Of a DNA stretch of 64,000 nucleotides, positions 43,568 to 53,456 are shown piece after piece. The first letter of the stretch is position 1; each line of letters opens with the position of its first letter. The notes beneath the pieces were generated by a model, which saw only the letters and a list, made by a program, of their open reading frames with translations, was not told the DNA's origin and did not search any database. The stretch comes from CBDCWT01 sp965223305 (GTDB lineage: Bacteria; Planctomycetota; Planctomycetia; Pirellulales; Pirellulaceae): positions 285,494 to 349,493 of the forward strand of contig CBDCWT010000074.1 in assembly GCA_965223305.1 (NCBI GenBank), given 5' to 3'. Position numbers and translations under genes: made by a program.

Positions 43568-45088
43568 ATGCTCACATTCAACAACGCAGCAATCCTTGAA
43601 TTGTTGGATCAGGCGCTAGGAGTTGACGATTTTGAAGACCTGTGCGCCGGCCACTTCCGCAAAGTCGGCCGTCAATTCACTGAAGGGCAGTCTAGATCCG
43701 CCCGAATCAGGATCCTTACGGAATTCGTGACGCGGCATCGCGCAACGTCGGCGTTGCTCTTCGAAGTTCGTAGAATCAATAGGGCTCGATACATCGAGTT
43801 CGAGAGGCGACTGATTCATCAGGACCCGCTCGCGATGAGTGAGCCAACACAGGTGGCAGGCGATGCGCTCGGTGCTGGTCCGGTCGTAAGCAGTCTATGC
43901 CCGTTGCTTGGCCGACTGGTGGTCGAAGATATTGACGTTAACGCGGCATTTGTCAGAAGTGTCCCGCGGTTCAGCGACGCGGTATTGCCGGATGCACACT
44001 TATCAGTCGCCGATCAGGGGCTCCAGTTGTGCGAGGCCGTGGAGCAACTGGCGCCTTTGACACGACAACATGCAGACAAGGTTTTTCCTTTGCTCCGATT
44101 CGTCCATTTGCTAAGGCTACAGATTCAGCATCGAAATCCGGAACTCGCTTCGGCTCTTAGTAGCTGGCTTTCGGATTCCAGTCAACGTCTGTCAGGTGTC
44201 GACTTCGTGGGAGCACCTGACCTTGGCACTGCAGGAACGCCCGTGAGACCTGGTAGTTCGTGTCGCCTCATTCTCCACTTGGAAGAGATGGGAAAGGCAG
44301 GTTTTTTTCTCAAAGCGTGGATAAGAGGGACACAGCTGGATTCGTGCCTGGTCGAAGGCGCTACGCTCGGCCAACTAGACGACGTTCGCGCGAAGCTCGA
44401 GCAGTTTCGCATGGATCTAGCCACACGAGGTGTCGCACGAGATCAGACCGAACTTGAGCTCTTCTTGTCCGGTGGGCTCCTGATGACCGATATTGACCAG
44501 TGGCTATTGAATGACTTTGGTTTGGCAATGCCTATTGGTTGTCACTACCCTTTTGTCCTAAGGTCGCTGGAACGCGCGTCGTGCCCCATCGCTCGCAATT
44601 TGCTGCGAAGTCGCTGGGACTCACTGAAAGCTCACGATGAGTGTCAGGTCGTTGAAGAGTTCACAGCTTCGGTTCAGCAGGCGGCACTTTTCCTCCGAGA
44701 AGACCGGCACGAGCTGAGGTCCCTCAGAGCTCGACTTAGACGAGCACCGAGTCTTGTTTGTGCGTTGCTTGGGTTCTCAGTCAACGTCAATCACAGCGAG
44801 CCGAGTATCTTTACCGTTCTGTTTGCTGAAGGTGTTCCAGCCGTAATGTGGATCCGAGAGCACCCAATTCAGGGCTCCGAGGTTTCCGCTACAGAGTTGA
44901 TCGATCTCGTCCAAGGGCAGCCGCTCCAACGACTTGCAGCTCGCGTGTTCAATCGACGTTTAGATGCTTTTGAGCGAGAAGACGAAGCAAAGTGGCATCC
45001 AGGGTCCCACCTGTCGCTGTTGTTCGACGACCCAGCAAAACCGCACCCCGATTTCGAGGACGAGTCTTTGCTCGTTGCGCCTCAGTAA
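43568..45088 (+). CDS. EAD-VMAP protein: effector-associated domain plus vWA-MoxR-associated protein C-terminal domain
   Basis: A 506-residue protein. Residues about 5-78 form an effector-associated domain (ILELLDQALGVDDFEDLCAG, then RILTEFVTRHRATSALLFEV), a death-like helical adaptor. A middle region (LLRFVHLLRLQIQHRNPELA) leads to the VMAP-C domain from about 230: LILHLEEMGKAGFFLKAWIR, LELFLSGGLLMTDIDQWLLN and PIGCHYPFVLRSLERA. VMAP proteins are the third component of predicted NTP-dependent conflict systems with MoxR and vWA partners, encoded here in the next two genes. Expected role: pass the activation signal to an EAD-bearing effector; the likely one is at 53457. The next gene's AAAAGGAG overlaps this stop codon. 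Confidence 0.78.
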   Translation: MLTFNNAAILELLDQALGVDDFEDLCAGHFRKVGRQFTEGQSRSARIRILTEFVTRHRATSALLFEVRRINRARYIEFERRLIHQDPLAMSEPTQVAGDALGAGPVVSSLCPLLGRLVVEDIDVNAAFVRSVPRFSDAVLPDAHLSVADQGLQLCEAVEQLAPLTRQHADKVFPLLRFVHLLRLQIQHRNPELASALSSWLSDSSQRLSGVDFVGAPDLGTAGTPVRPGSSCRLILHLEEMGKAGFFLKAWIRGTQLDSCLVEGATLGQLDDVRAKLEQFRMDLATRGVARDQTELELFLSGGLLMTDIDQWLLNDFGLAMPIGCHYPFVLRSLERASCPIARNLLRSRWDSLKAHDECQVVEEFTASVQQAALFLREDRHELRSLRARLRRAPSLVCALLGFSVNVNHSEPSIFTVLFAEGVPAVMWIREHPIQGSEVSATELIDLVQGQPLQRLAARVFNRRLDAFEREDEAKWHPGSHLSLLFDDPAKPHPDFEDESLLVAPQ

Positions 45089-45102
45089 AAGGAGCCTTGG
45101 TT

Positions 45103-46092
45103 ATGAGCGACTGGAAGATTTTCAAGGGGAATGCCGAACCTCACAACGACATCGCCAGCCGGTTGCCGACTGCTCCGCCATGGCGTGACTTCAGCCGGGC
45201 TCGGGAATTGAGAGGCCTCACCTTTCAGGCAAGTCCGGAAGAGATCGACCTAGTAAATGCGGCGTTGTATCTTCGTCGGCCTCTTCTCGTCACAGGTAGC
45301 CCAGGTAACGGAAAATCGTCTCTGGCCTACGCCGTCGCTCAGGAGTTAAAGCTGGGATCGGTTCTTCGCTGGTCCATAAATTCGCGGTCGAACATTCAGC
45401 AAGGGCTCTACGCCTACGATGCAATCGCTCGTTTGCGAGATGCCAATCTCGCGCAGCTTTCAGATGCCGTGGACCGAGATCGCAGCTCACATGAATCGCA
45501 CGAAGACATCGGACGCTACATCCGCTTGGGTCCTTTGGGTACGGCGCTGCTACCTGACAAGAATCCGCGGGTCCTGTTGATCGACGAGTTTGACAAGAGC
45601 GACATCGACTTGCCAAACGACCTGCTGCATGTCTTCGAAGAAGGAGAATTCGAAATTCAAGAACTGACTCGTATTGCTGACCATACGAGCACTGTAAGAG
45701 TTCTTCCATATGACGGGTCATCCGATGAAGATAAGGTCGCCATCACGGCTGGTCGAATCCAGTGCGAGAGCTTTCCATTTGTTGTCTTGACCAGTAACGG
45801 TGAACGTGACCTGCCGCCGGCATTTCTTAGAAGGTGCCTCCGCCTCGACATCACCGATCCCGACAAAGAAAAACTAGAGAAGATCGTCTCCGCGCACCTG
45901 AACTTGCTTGAGCACGCTGAACCAGTGGAGGAACTGCTGCAAGGATTTGTCCAAAGGCGAGATGAGGGCAACCTGCTGGCAACCGACCAACTGTTGAACG
46001 CGATCTTCTTGGTAACGCAGGGACGGCTTCCGGAGGGTGAGGAAAGACAGAGAGTCCTGGATGCGGTGCTTCGGGTACTGGGACGGCGATGA
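45103..46092 (+). CDS. MoxR-type AAA+ ATPase of the VMAP system
   Basis: A 329-residue protein; ATG 45103 follows AAAAGGAG. Walker A GSPGNGKS is at residues 65-72, Walker B in RVLLIDEFDKSDIDLPNDLL, sensor 1 in FVVLTSNGERDLPPAFLRRC with an arginine-finger region RRCLRLDI. This is the MoxR branch of AAA+ proteins, which usually work with vWA proteins as a chaperone or remodelling pair. Its stop overlaps the vWA gene start by four bases (ATGA). It should supply the ATP-dependent switch of the ternary system. Confidence 0.9.
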   Translation: MSDWKIFKGNAEPHNDIASRLPTAPPWRDFSRARELRGLTFQASPEEIDLVNAALYLRRPLLVTGSPGNGKSSLAYAVAQELKLGSVLRWSINSRSNIQQGLYAYDAIARLRDANLAQLSDAVDRDRSSHESHEDIGRYIRLGPLGTALLPDKNPRVLLIDEFDKSDIDLPNDLLHVFEEGEFEIQELTRIADHTSTVRVLPYDGSSDEDKVAITAGRIQCESFPFVVLTSNGERDLPPAFLRRCLRLDITDPDKEKLEKIVSAHLNLLEHAEPVEELLQGFVQRRDEGNLLATDQLLNAIFLVTQGRLPEGEERQRVLDAVLRVLGRR

Positions 46093-49000
46093 ACGAGTTG
46101 ATTCAGCAGATTGTCGACGGGTTGCGAAACGCGGAGATTAGGTTCACTGCGGAAGATATCGCAGATGCCTGTTGGCTTGCCCAGCATCTTCCAGCTGCCC
46201 GAGGCGCCCGATCATATCCTTCAGAAATCGCGGCCGACCGCACGGACGGTCAGCAAGAGCAAGATCTCAAGGCAGCTGTGATTTCTTCGGGCGATGGTGA
46301 AGAAGGCTCGGCATTATCGGCGGTATCTACATATGGCTCTCACACCACTGGAGGTCGGACGGGAGTAGTCCTTCACGTTGAAGCAAACGCCCTGCCGCAG
46401 GCGTTGGCAGTATCTCGAGCGTTTCGCCCGTTTTTCCGCCGGGTCCGGTCTGATACGTCTTGGGATGTCGATGACGTCGCAACTGCGGAACGCATTGCTG
46501 ATGAACGGATCTGGGTGCCGGTGCTTCGTCACGCACAAGAAAGATGGATGGATGTTGCGTTGGTGGTCGACGTGGATGGGTCAATGGATATCTGGAGAAG
46601 ATCAATTCTCCGTCTCCGTGGACTCCTCGAGACAATGGGTGCTTTCCGATCTGTGCAGACATGGCGCATCACCGAAGAGGGTGAATCGCTGCGCCTCTAC
46701 CGAAACCTTGGGAATTCTGCGTCGGAAGCACAATGTCGGCCCCTCGAACTAGTTGACCACACGCGCCGCAGGTTGGTCTTTGTACTATCAGACTGCGTTT
46801 CAACTGCTTGGCACAACGGCGCAGTGGCGAAACTTCTGAGCAACTGGACCGGAACACATCCGGTGGTTCTCTTTCAACTCCTACCTCGGTATCTTTGGTC
46901 TCGCACGGGCCTTCGAGCCGCGCACAACAGTATGGTTTCCGCATCACGTGCGGTTGCTCCTAACGGCGAATTTGCCGTTTCGCAAGCCGTTCCGCTCTTA
47001 AGAGGGAATGACAACGAAGGCGTCTCTCTCCCGGTGGTGTCGCTCACGTTCGAATCAATAGCCACGTGGGCGAGTTGGGCCACCAAGGCCTACTCGCGAC
47101 GGTTAACCGCCGTCACACTGCCATTTGATAGCGCATTTCGTGATTCTCTTGCCCAATCAAAGGAATCTCCAACCGGAACCGACATCCTCCGTTCTTTCTG
47201 GGCGTCAGCATCGCCACCGACACGGCGCCTTGCGACGGTTATGGCTGCTGCGCCTCCCTTTGATCTTGCGCTCTTGCGATCCATTCGAACAAGGATCCTC
47301 GGAACGCAGTGCAGCTACGCCCACGAGGCGGAGCTATTCTTGAGTGGTCTCCTTAGAGTGGTCAGTCATTTACGTGAGCCCAAACGGCGAGTCTACGACT
47401 TCCATGATCATGTGCGTGCATTGCTCCTTGATGCGCTGCCCGCTCCAGACACATACCAAGTTCTCAGCCTCAGTGCGGTTTCACACTTCGTCGCACCCTA
47501 CCTAGGACCACGGTTCGACCTCAATTCGGTACTACACAAACCGGAACGCCTGCGAGACACAGTTGTCCCGTTCAACGACGTATCAGCAGTTGTACTTAGT
47601 GTAATAAGTCGCCTCAGTAGGTCCCATTCCAATGAAGTACAACACGTCATGCGTGCTCCGCCGGTTGAGCTTGGCCCGGAACTGCAATTATCACCGATGT
47701 CCACAAAGGATCCCATCGTTGCACAACTCCCCAAATTCCCCCACGAGCGTGAGACAATGCATACAAAGGTCCACTCTCCATTTCACAGCCGGGGCCACGT
47801 GAGCGCTGATCTCCCGGCTTGGAAAGCCGTCTATCCGTTCGAGCAAGAGATCGCAACCGTTATGCGCGCAGTACATCGCACACCGTGTGAGTACGTCAAC
47901 GTTATCGGACCATTGCAGAGCGGCAAGACGACCTTCCTGCATCTAATTCGATCGCATCTTCGCAACGATGCTGGAATGTCTGCCGCGAGCTTAATCGATT
48001 TTCAGTACTTGGGTGACTCGCCAACAGAGGCAACACTTGCGAATGCTCTCTGGGAGCCAGTTCGCAGCTCAGTCTTAAAGGAAATGCATCCCTTAGACGA
48101 ATCGACCGCGACTTTTTTGCGCGATACTCGTCATGTGGAAACGTACAACGAGCTGAAAGCTAGGTTGAAAGCACTTGGAGAACGCCTTTCAGGTCGTGCT
48201 GTGTTGGTCGTACTAATCGACGAACTCGAGTCGCTTGGCACGGAGAGTCGAACGTCAGTACTCCGATTCCTTCGCTCACTCCATGCCACCCGCATGGACG
48301 ACCGTACGGAACGGATTAGCTTCGTCGTAGCGAGCAGCGAACCACCGCAAATGACATCTCTTGGTGCAACGTCCCCGTACAATATTGGGCTGGAAGTTCG
48401 GCTGAATGATCTCAGTTACGCACGGACTAAGGAGTTCATCAAACGTGCGGAAGGACACATGGACGACGTTGTGTTCTCGGATGAGTCAGTCGAGTATCTC
48501 CATTACCAAACGGACGGCTGCCTAGCGCTTGTCCAGGAACTGTGCGCAAAGGTCTGCGATAGGATCGATCGCCCGAACATCGTCACTAGGGACGACATAC
48601 TCCGGGCAACAGCGGAATTGCTAGAACAGCCCAGCAAGGTTCTCTCAACTTTATTGGATTTATCGTGCCTCGACGCTGAGGCGACAGGCTATCTGCGTCG
48701 GCTGATCTGTTCTGAACCCGTACTTCCACTTGCGATCATGCCGGGAATTCGTGTGCTGCTGGCACGTGGAATCGCAAAGATTGATCGCAACAACCGTTGC
48801 ACTTTGAGATCGCCTCTCGTGACTGCCGTATTTGCAAAAGCATTCGCAATGTTCCCGGATTTGCCCAATTTGAATTCAACAGAGCTTCGACTGGTGCGTT
48901 TGCCGCAAGTCCAAACATTGCTGGCCAATACTGAACTCTTTTCAGATGCGGAACGACTTGTAGCGAGTCGTATTCGGGGTCACGACTCGCAAACCGCAGT

Positions 49001-49193
49001 CGAGATTCGCGACGAAATGATTCGAGAGGTGCACGGATTCCTTGTGAATCGGCAGCCGCCGTTTGACCACGTCGGCGCACAGTTCTTGTACCAGCGATAT
49101 TTTCCCGAGGACGATGTCGTGCCGCCAAGTGAGGAAGAGGTGTTTGCGGTGATTGCGAAGGTGTTTGTCCACTGGGCAATCGCCGGGCGATAG
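46089..49193 (+). CDS. vWA (SAV_2336-type) protein fused to AAA ATPase with winged helix
   Basis: 1034 residues. The N-terminal half holds a vWA domain of the type found in VMAP systems and SAV_2336-like proteins: WMDVALVVDVDGSMDIWRRS gives a variant metal site (D161, D163, S165; the usual middle Ser is Asp), then RRRLVFVLSDCVSTAWHNGA. The C-terminal half is a AAA domain with Walker A GPLQSGKT (about 607-614) and Walker B VLVVLIDELESLG (about 706), ending in a predicted winged helix (LLARGIAKIDRNNRCTLRSP). In simpler systems the vWA protein lacks this ATPase half, so the fusion may give the complex a STAND-like sensor. Confidence 0.82.
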   Translation: MNELIQQIVDGLRNAEIRFTAEDIADACWLAQHLPAARGARSYPSEIAADRTDGQQEQDLKAAVISSGDGEEGSALSAVSTYGSHTTGGRTGVVLHVEANALPQALAVSRAFRPFFRRVRSDTSWDVDDVATAERIADERIWVPVLRHAQERWMDVALVVDVDGSMDIWRRSILRLRGLLETMGAFRSVQTWRITEEGESLRLYRNLGNSASEAQCRPLELVDHTRRRLVFVLSDCVSTAWHNGAVAKLLSNWTGTHPVVLFQLLPRYLWSRTGLRAAHNSMVSASRAVAPNGEFAVSQAVPLLRGNDNEGVSLPVVSLTFESIATWASWATKAYSRRLTAVTLPFDSAFRDSLAQSKESPTGTDILRSFWASASPPTRRLATVMAAAPPFDLALLRSIRTRILGTQCSYAHEAELFLSGLLRVVSHLREPKRRVYDFHDHVRALLLDALPAPDTYQVLSLSAVSHFVAPYLGPRFDLNSVLHKPERLRDTVVPFNDVSAVVLSVISRLSRSHSNEVQHVMRAPPVELGPELQLSPMSTKDPIVAQLPKFPHERETMHTKVHSPFHSRGHVSADLPAWKAVYPFEQEIATVMRAVHRTPCEYVNVIGPLQSGKTTFLHLIRSHLRNDAGMSAASLIDFQYLGDSPTEATLANALWEPVRSSVLKEMHPLDESTATFLRDTRHVETYNELKARLKALGERLSGRAVLVVLIDELESLGTESRTSVLRFLRSLHATRMDDRTERISFVVASSEPPQMTSLGATSPYNIGLEVRLNDLSYARTKEFIKRAEGHMDDVVFSDESVEYLHYQTDGCLALVQELCAKVCDRIDRPNIVTRDDILRATAELLEQPSKVLSTLLDLSCLDAEATGYLRRLICSEPVLPLAIMPGIRVLLARGIAKIDRNNRCTLRSPLVTAVFAKAFAMFPDLPNLNSTELRLVRLPQVQTLLANTELFSDAERLVASRIRGHDSQTAVEIRDEMIREVHGFLVNRQPPFDHVGAQFLYQRYFPEDDVVPPSEEEVFAVIAKVFVHWAIAGR

Positions 49194-49237
49194 CCCTTGG
49201 GGCTGATCTATTGGCACTCTGTAAATCGGAGCTGACA

Positions 49238-51145
49238 ATGCCCGCTGATCAAGAAGACAAGTTAGAACTGGCTGAACTTGTGGGGTACTATCTTGCACAA
49301 TCGCGCCATTCACATCCCTCCCAATCCGGTGGAGGGGCGTCTGTAGACTTCTACGGCCAACTTCTGACTGATTTCCCTTTGCTCGCGTGTCTCATCGACG
49401 ATGAGAGAGTATTTGCACAACCGTTTGACACAGCCGACTCGACGCACGGCCAGCGGTTGCCAGACATACGTGCCATGGAGGAGTACTTAAAGACACATTT
49501 CGAACGGATCCTGGCCAGCATCCCGCTAGAGGCTTTGCAGTCGGTTATCGACTCTCGGCGCCATGACGTAATCGCCGAACGTTTCGTGTCACTGGGAGAG
49601 CTGAGGGGTCTAAGTATGTCGTCGGCGCGGGCTGTCTCCGCTTCCTACAAGTCAATGTTGACAGGCCGGAGTGGAACGGAAGTTGAGCACTTTGTGTGTC
49701 TGATTGCGAAACTAATCGGTTGTGAGCGCGTGAAGCAGGAGGAGGCGGACTATTACTTTCGCGCGGCTAGCCTTGTGCCTAATCGTGAAGTGACTGTGAA
49801 ATTCGTTCCCTTCATGAGTGTCGGTGATGTGAATCGATACGACCATGACCTAGAAACAGCGCTGCGAGAAACATACGAAGTGACCGTAGTCATAATATTG
49901 GGTGAAACGAACGTTTCGTCACGCTGGCTGGCCAGTTCCTTCGATTCGCACCGACCGGTATTGCTCGATTCGGCGCTCTTGAAATCTATTGCGCTAGCGG
50001 GGGCCCCAGCGAGCGTATTTCGATCAGCGTTCCTTAAGTCGCTTCCGCTAAAGTCGTTGTCACCTTACCAATTCAACGGTCCGGTCACTGGTGAAACTTT
50101 CACCGGCCGCACCGCTGAAATACGTGAGGTCTTAGACTCGCAGCGCGGCAACTATAGCATCGTCGGTGCGCGCCGAATCGGAAAAACGTCACTCCTAAAA
50201 GCTGTGAAACGCGCAGTCAACGCTCGAGGTTCACAGAGTGACACCGCCGCGGTGTACCTAGATCTGACAAACGCTACGACTATCGATCGTGTCAGATGGG
50301 AACTGTGCCAAGAGACATGGAATGTAATTGAGGATGACAGAGTATTCGACTCTGACATATCACTTGACGAGTTCGGCAGAATTCTAAAAAGGGCGGGCAA
50401 ACAGTTTCTCTTCTTGGTCGATGAGGTTGATGACCTCTTGCAAGGTCCAGATCGGATACAGTTCGAGGCGTTTATGCGCAATCTCTCAAACGGTGATTAC
50501 GCACGGTTCGTATTGTGTGGATATCGGACTCTGCGCGATCGGGTCACTGACCGAACGTCCCACATACACAATCTGTGCGATGTGTTACACGTCGGTCCGT
50601 TGAACCGACATGAAGCAATGGACTTGGTGACGCGCCCCATGGAGCGGCTGGGGGTCACAATTGAGAGTGATGTGGTTGTGGAGAGCGTGCTCGATCACGC
50701 TTCAACAGTACCCTGGTTGCTTCAGTTCTTCTGCGATCAACTGCTGCAGAGACTGGATGCTCACAACAAGAGGCATATCGATGCCACAGATGTTGATTTT
50801 GTGGCAGCAAGCGATGCGTTCTCTTGGCTACTGACCGATCTGATTGACCGAGACAGTGCGATGCCCGTCCTTGAGAGAATTATCGTACACATCCATGTTG
50901 CGAGCGAAGAAGACGTTCTCTCCGAGGAGGCGATTGCACAGAGAGTCGATCGCGTGTTGCCGTACGTCGCATTCACCGAGCTACGGAACGCTCTCGACTA
51001 TTTGACGGAAACGTATGTGTTTACCCGTGTGAAGGACGCTTACCGATTCTTCATCCCGCAAATCAAGATGCATTATCAGCGCAGGGAGCAGGACATCGAC
51101 TACGTCTTGCGCTCGCTTGCCAAACAATATCGGTGTGAAAAGTGA
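49238..51145 (+). CDS. AAA ATPase with novel N-terminal region
   Basis: A 635-residue protein; ATG 49238 follows GGAG. The first 280 residues match no domain I know and include an alpha/beta stretch YEVTVVIILGETNVSSRWLA. Then YQFNGPVTGETFTGRTAEIR introduces a AAA domain with Walker A GARRIGKTSLLK (about 308) and Walker B FLFLVDEVDDLL (about 391), followed by helical and winged-helix parts. The AAA half resembles the C-terminal half of the preceding vWA protein, so the two may be paralogous and oligomerise. It starts 44 bases after that gene, in the same transcription unit. Confidence 0.7.
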   Translation: MPADQEDKLELAELVGYYLAQSRHSHPSQSGGGASVDFYGQLLTDFPLLACLIDDERVFAQPFDTADSTHGQRLPDIRAMEEYLKTHFERILASIPLEALQSVIDSRRHDVIAERFVSLGELRGLSMSSARAVSASYKSMLTGRSGTEVEHFVCLIAKLIGCERVKQEEADYYFRAASLVPNREVTVKFVPFMSVGDVNRYDHDLETALRETYEVTVVIILGETNVSSRWLASSFDSHRPVLLDSALLKSIALAGAPASVFRSAFLKSLPLKSLSPYQFNGPVTGETFTGRTAEIREVLDSQRGNYSIVGARRIGKTSLLKAVKRAVNARGSQSDTAAVYLDLTNATTIDRVRWELCQETWNVIEDDRVFDSDISLDEFGRILKRAGKQFLFLVDEVDDLLQGPDRIQFEAFMRNLSNGDYARFVLCGYRTLRDRVTDRTSHIHNLCDVLHVGPLNRHEAMDLVTRPMERLGVTIESDVVVESVLDHASTVPWLLQFFCDQLLQRLDAHNKRHIDATDVDFVAASDAFSWLLTDLIDRDSAMPVLERIIVHIHVASEEDVLSEEAIAQRVDRVLPYVAFTELRNALDYLTETYVFTRVKDAYRFFIPQIKMHYQRREQDIDYVLRSLAKQYRCEK

Positions 51146-51210
51146 ATGCGAGAGCTAGTTGGAGACAGGCGGCATGAACCAAGTGTTGCTGTGTATTCGT
51201 GAAGGTAGCG

Positions 51211-52860
51211 ATGGAAGTGAATAGAAACTCTGAGACGGAGCGGGGAAGGTCGTCGCATCGAGCAGTCGTTCTTCACGCGCTAGACGGACTGAGCGATGCT
51301 GGTAGCAATGCTATCCCGGACGGCGTTGCCCGATACTTACCGCAAATTATCGTAAAGGACTTGGATGGCCGGTATGAGGAGATTAACTATGTTGCAGCTC
51401 GCGAGCTTCGGCTGTCGCACGGCCCCGCGATAGCACATGGGAAGACGGATTACGAGTTCTTTTCCGCGACATACTGCTCGTCAGCAGCTGCCGCGGATGC
51501 GAAGGTAATCGAATCAAGAACGCCAATACTCGATCAGATGGAACGGCGAGATCAGCTCTTTCAACAGGAGACCAGTTGGATCCTAACCTCTCGATACCCG
51601 CGTTTCGATGAAAGGGGCACGGTAAATGGCGTGGTGGTAGTATCGATCGATCTCACCGTCACCGCGTCGCAGGCAGATTCAGCACTATCCCAGCTACAGG
51701 TCGCTGGAGAGAATGCGTTTGGCGACTCCGCAGCTCCGCTCACGACTCTGGCGCGCGCCCGGCGGGCGATGGTGGGTGCAGATGTCGGTATGTGGGATCG
51801 CGATTTGCAGACAGGACGGCTTGCAGTGTCTCGGCGATGGATGGAAATGCTGGGAATGGAAGGTGATGCGGAACTGTCGTTCGATGATCTTCTAGCGATG
51901 GTGCATCCAGAGGATCGTGACCGAGTGCGGCGTGCCAATGATGACCATCTCTCGGGTAAGACGGCAGCATTCGAATGCGAGTTTCGCATCAGACACGCCG
52001 AAGGAAACTACAGATGGATTCACTCGCGCGGGAGAGCAATGCGAGACGCTGAGGGTCGCCCACTCTTTTTTTCCGGATCTCATACCGACGTTACCGACCG
52101 AGTTTTTGCCCAGCAACGGCTTAACGAAAGGGAGCGGTTTATCCGGAAACTAGTCGACACGGATCGGAGCATGATTTTTGTCAAGGATGGAGCGCTCAGG
52201 TACACCTTTGTGAATCAAGCACTGGCAGATTTCTATGGCACGACGAAGCACAACATTGTTGGAAAGACTGACAGTGACTTTTCTGTGACGGAAGAGCAGC
52301 GAGAGAGGTCCGTGCGGGATGATCGCGAAGTGCTGGATGGAAAAGACGAGATCTCGGTGATTGAAGACGTTCGAGGTGCAGATGGCAGCACCCGTTGGTT
52401 CAGAACGACGAAAATCCCCTTTGAGGTCGATGGTGAACGCCATGTTCTAGGTGTAGCGATTGATATCACAAGGTGGTATCAAGAGCGTGAAAGAAGGGAG
52501 CAACAACGAGAGGAACTGAGGACGATCATGCAACTCGTCCCGTTGGCGATTCACCTCAAGGATCTAGAAGGCAAATACACGCAGGTTAACCGAGCATTCC
52601 TCGAGCAGGCGTCGAAGCAGGACTTTTCCGATGTGATCGGAAAGACGGCTCACGAGGTGTTTTCGGAAGAGGCTGCGCCGGCGATAGTGGAATCCGACGA
52701 GATGATCCTGGGTGGTGCGCCGCAAGTGCGTTCCGTCGTGTCGATCCTTGGTCGCAGCTATGAACTACTGAAGCTGCCACGACACGATGCCAAAGGAAGA
52801 ATTGTTGGCATTTTGGGAGTCAGCCGTGAAATCACTGACGATCAAGAAGGCGGTACGTAG
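51211..52860 (+). CDS. Multi-PAS sensor protein without an output domain
   Basis: A 549-residue protein; ATG 51211 follows GAAGGT, and an in-frame GTG lies at 51199. Four PAS units are visible: PQIIVKDLDGRYEEINYVAA (about 45), GADVGMWDRDLQTGRLAVSR with FEFRIRHAEG-like CEFRIRHAEGNYRWIHSRGR (about 190-300), SMIFVKDGALRYTFVNQALA (about 320) and LAIHLKDLEGKYTQVNRAFL (about 450), each ending in a PAC-type GVAIDITR or GVSREITD. There is no kinase, cyclase, phosphodiesterase or DNA-binding domain. It probably senses a ligand or redox state and signals by protein contact to the neighbouring ATPases. Confidence 0.82.
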   Translation: MEVNRNSETERGRSSHRAVVLHALDGLSDAGSNAIPDGVARYLPQIIVKDLDGRYEEINYVAARELRLSHGPAIAHGKTDYEFFSATYCSSAAAADAKVIESRTPILDQMERRDQLFQQETSWILTSRYPRFDERGTVNGVVVVSIDLTVTASQADSALSQLQVAGENAFGDSAAPLTTLARARRAMVGADVGMWDRDLQTGRLAVSRRWMEMLGMEGDAELSFDDLLAMVHPEDRDRVRRANDDHLSGKTAAFECEFRIRHAEGNYRWIHSRGRAMRDAEGRPLFFSGSHTDVTDRVFAQQRLNERERFIRKLVDTDRSMIFVKDGALRYTFVNQALADFYGTTKHNIVGKTDSDFSVTEEQRERSVRDDREVLDGKDEISVIEDVRGADGSTRWFRTTKIPFEVDGERHVLGVAIDITRWYQERERREQQREELRTIMQLVPLAIHLKDLEGKYTQVNRAFLEQASKQDFSDVIGKTAHEVFSEEAAPAIVESDEMILGGAPQVRSVVSILGRSYELLKLPRHDAKGRIVGILGVSREITDDQEGGT

Positions 52861-52876
52861 ACTCGCAACGGTGGAA

Positions 52877-53134
52877 TTACGGCGAGCTTTGCTCGACAGG
52901 ATCACTGGCCACCAACGCGGGAATCACAAGTACGCGCTCCTGACCCGTGAGTGGACTGCGAACAACTACTTCTGTGAATCCCTCCTTAGCCTGAGCCCGA
53001 AGCGCGTCAACAATTTGCAGGCCCCCACGAACGGTCTCCGCCAAGGACGTGTACCCACCCTCGTCCTTTATCCTCTCAAGGCGATTCAGACTTCGTTCGT
53101 CGAACGTGAAAACAACCCGCTTAGATTTCGACAT
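52877..53134 (-). CDS. Ribbon-helix-helix-type small protein
   Basis: An 85-residue protein on the opposite strand to its neighbours: KRVVFTFDERSLNRLERIKD is a ribbon strand plus helix, then GGYTSLAETVRGGLQIVDAL gives the second helix. FTEVVVRSPLTGQERVLVIP is a C-terminal hairpin seen in a widespread family of RHH antitoxin-like proteins. No toxin gene is adjacent. It could repress the convergent or divergent operon genes. It splits the plus-strand set just before the effector gene. Confidence 0.65.
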   Translation of the reverse strand: MSKSKRVVFTFDERSLNRLERIKDEGGYTSLAETVRGGLQIVDALRAQAKEGFTEVVVRSPLTGQERVLVIPALVASDPVEQSSP

Positions 53135-53456
53135 TACGGATGCTCCCGACGGCTCCCGCTCGTTGGTTGTTTCGTTGGTGAATTCCTGTTCTGGCCAAAC
53201 CGCACTGCAAGCCCAGATGAGTAATCCTAGCGATCTACATTGCGGCTGTCATGTTTTTTCCTGGCTTTTCGTTTGTGGTTGCTCGAATGCAGCGTGCAGG
53301 ATCCGAGTGGAGCGGACCCAACCGGCGTACACGGTCCCGGTTCACCGAAGAGTATGCGAGGATGTCAGAAATCGTCGTAAATAACTTTCTGGAAAACAGT
53401 TGCGTCAAGCGGCGCGGACGCTGCCGTAGTCCCTTAAGCAGCCAGCAGGTACTTGA
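53135..53456. other. Gap holding promoters of the RHH and CHAT genes
   Basis: 322 bases between divergent start codons. I see no gene. It must contain separate promoters for the RHH gene (minus) and the CHAT protein (plus). I could not pick convincing boxes or a clear operator by eye. Confidence 0.35.
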
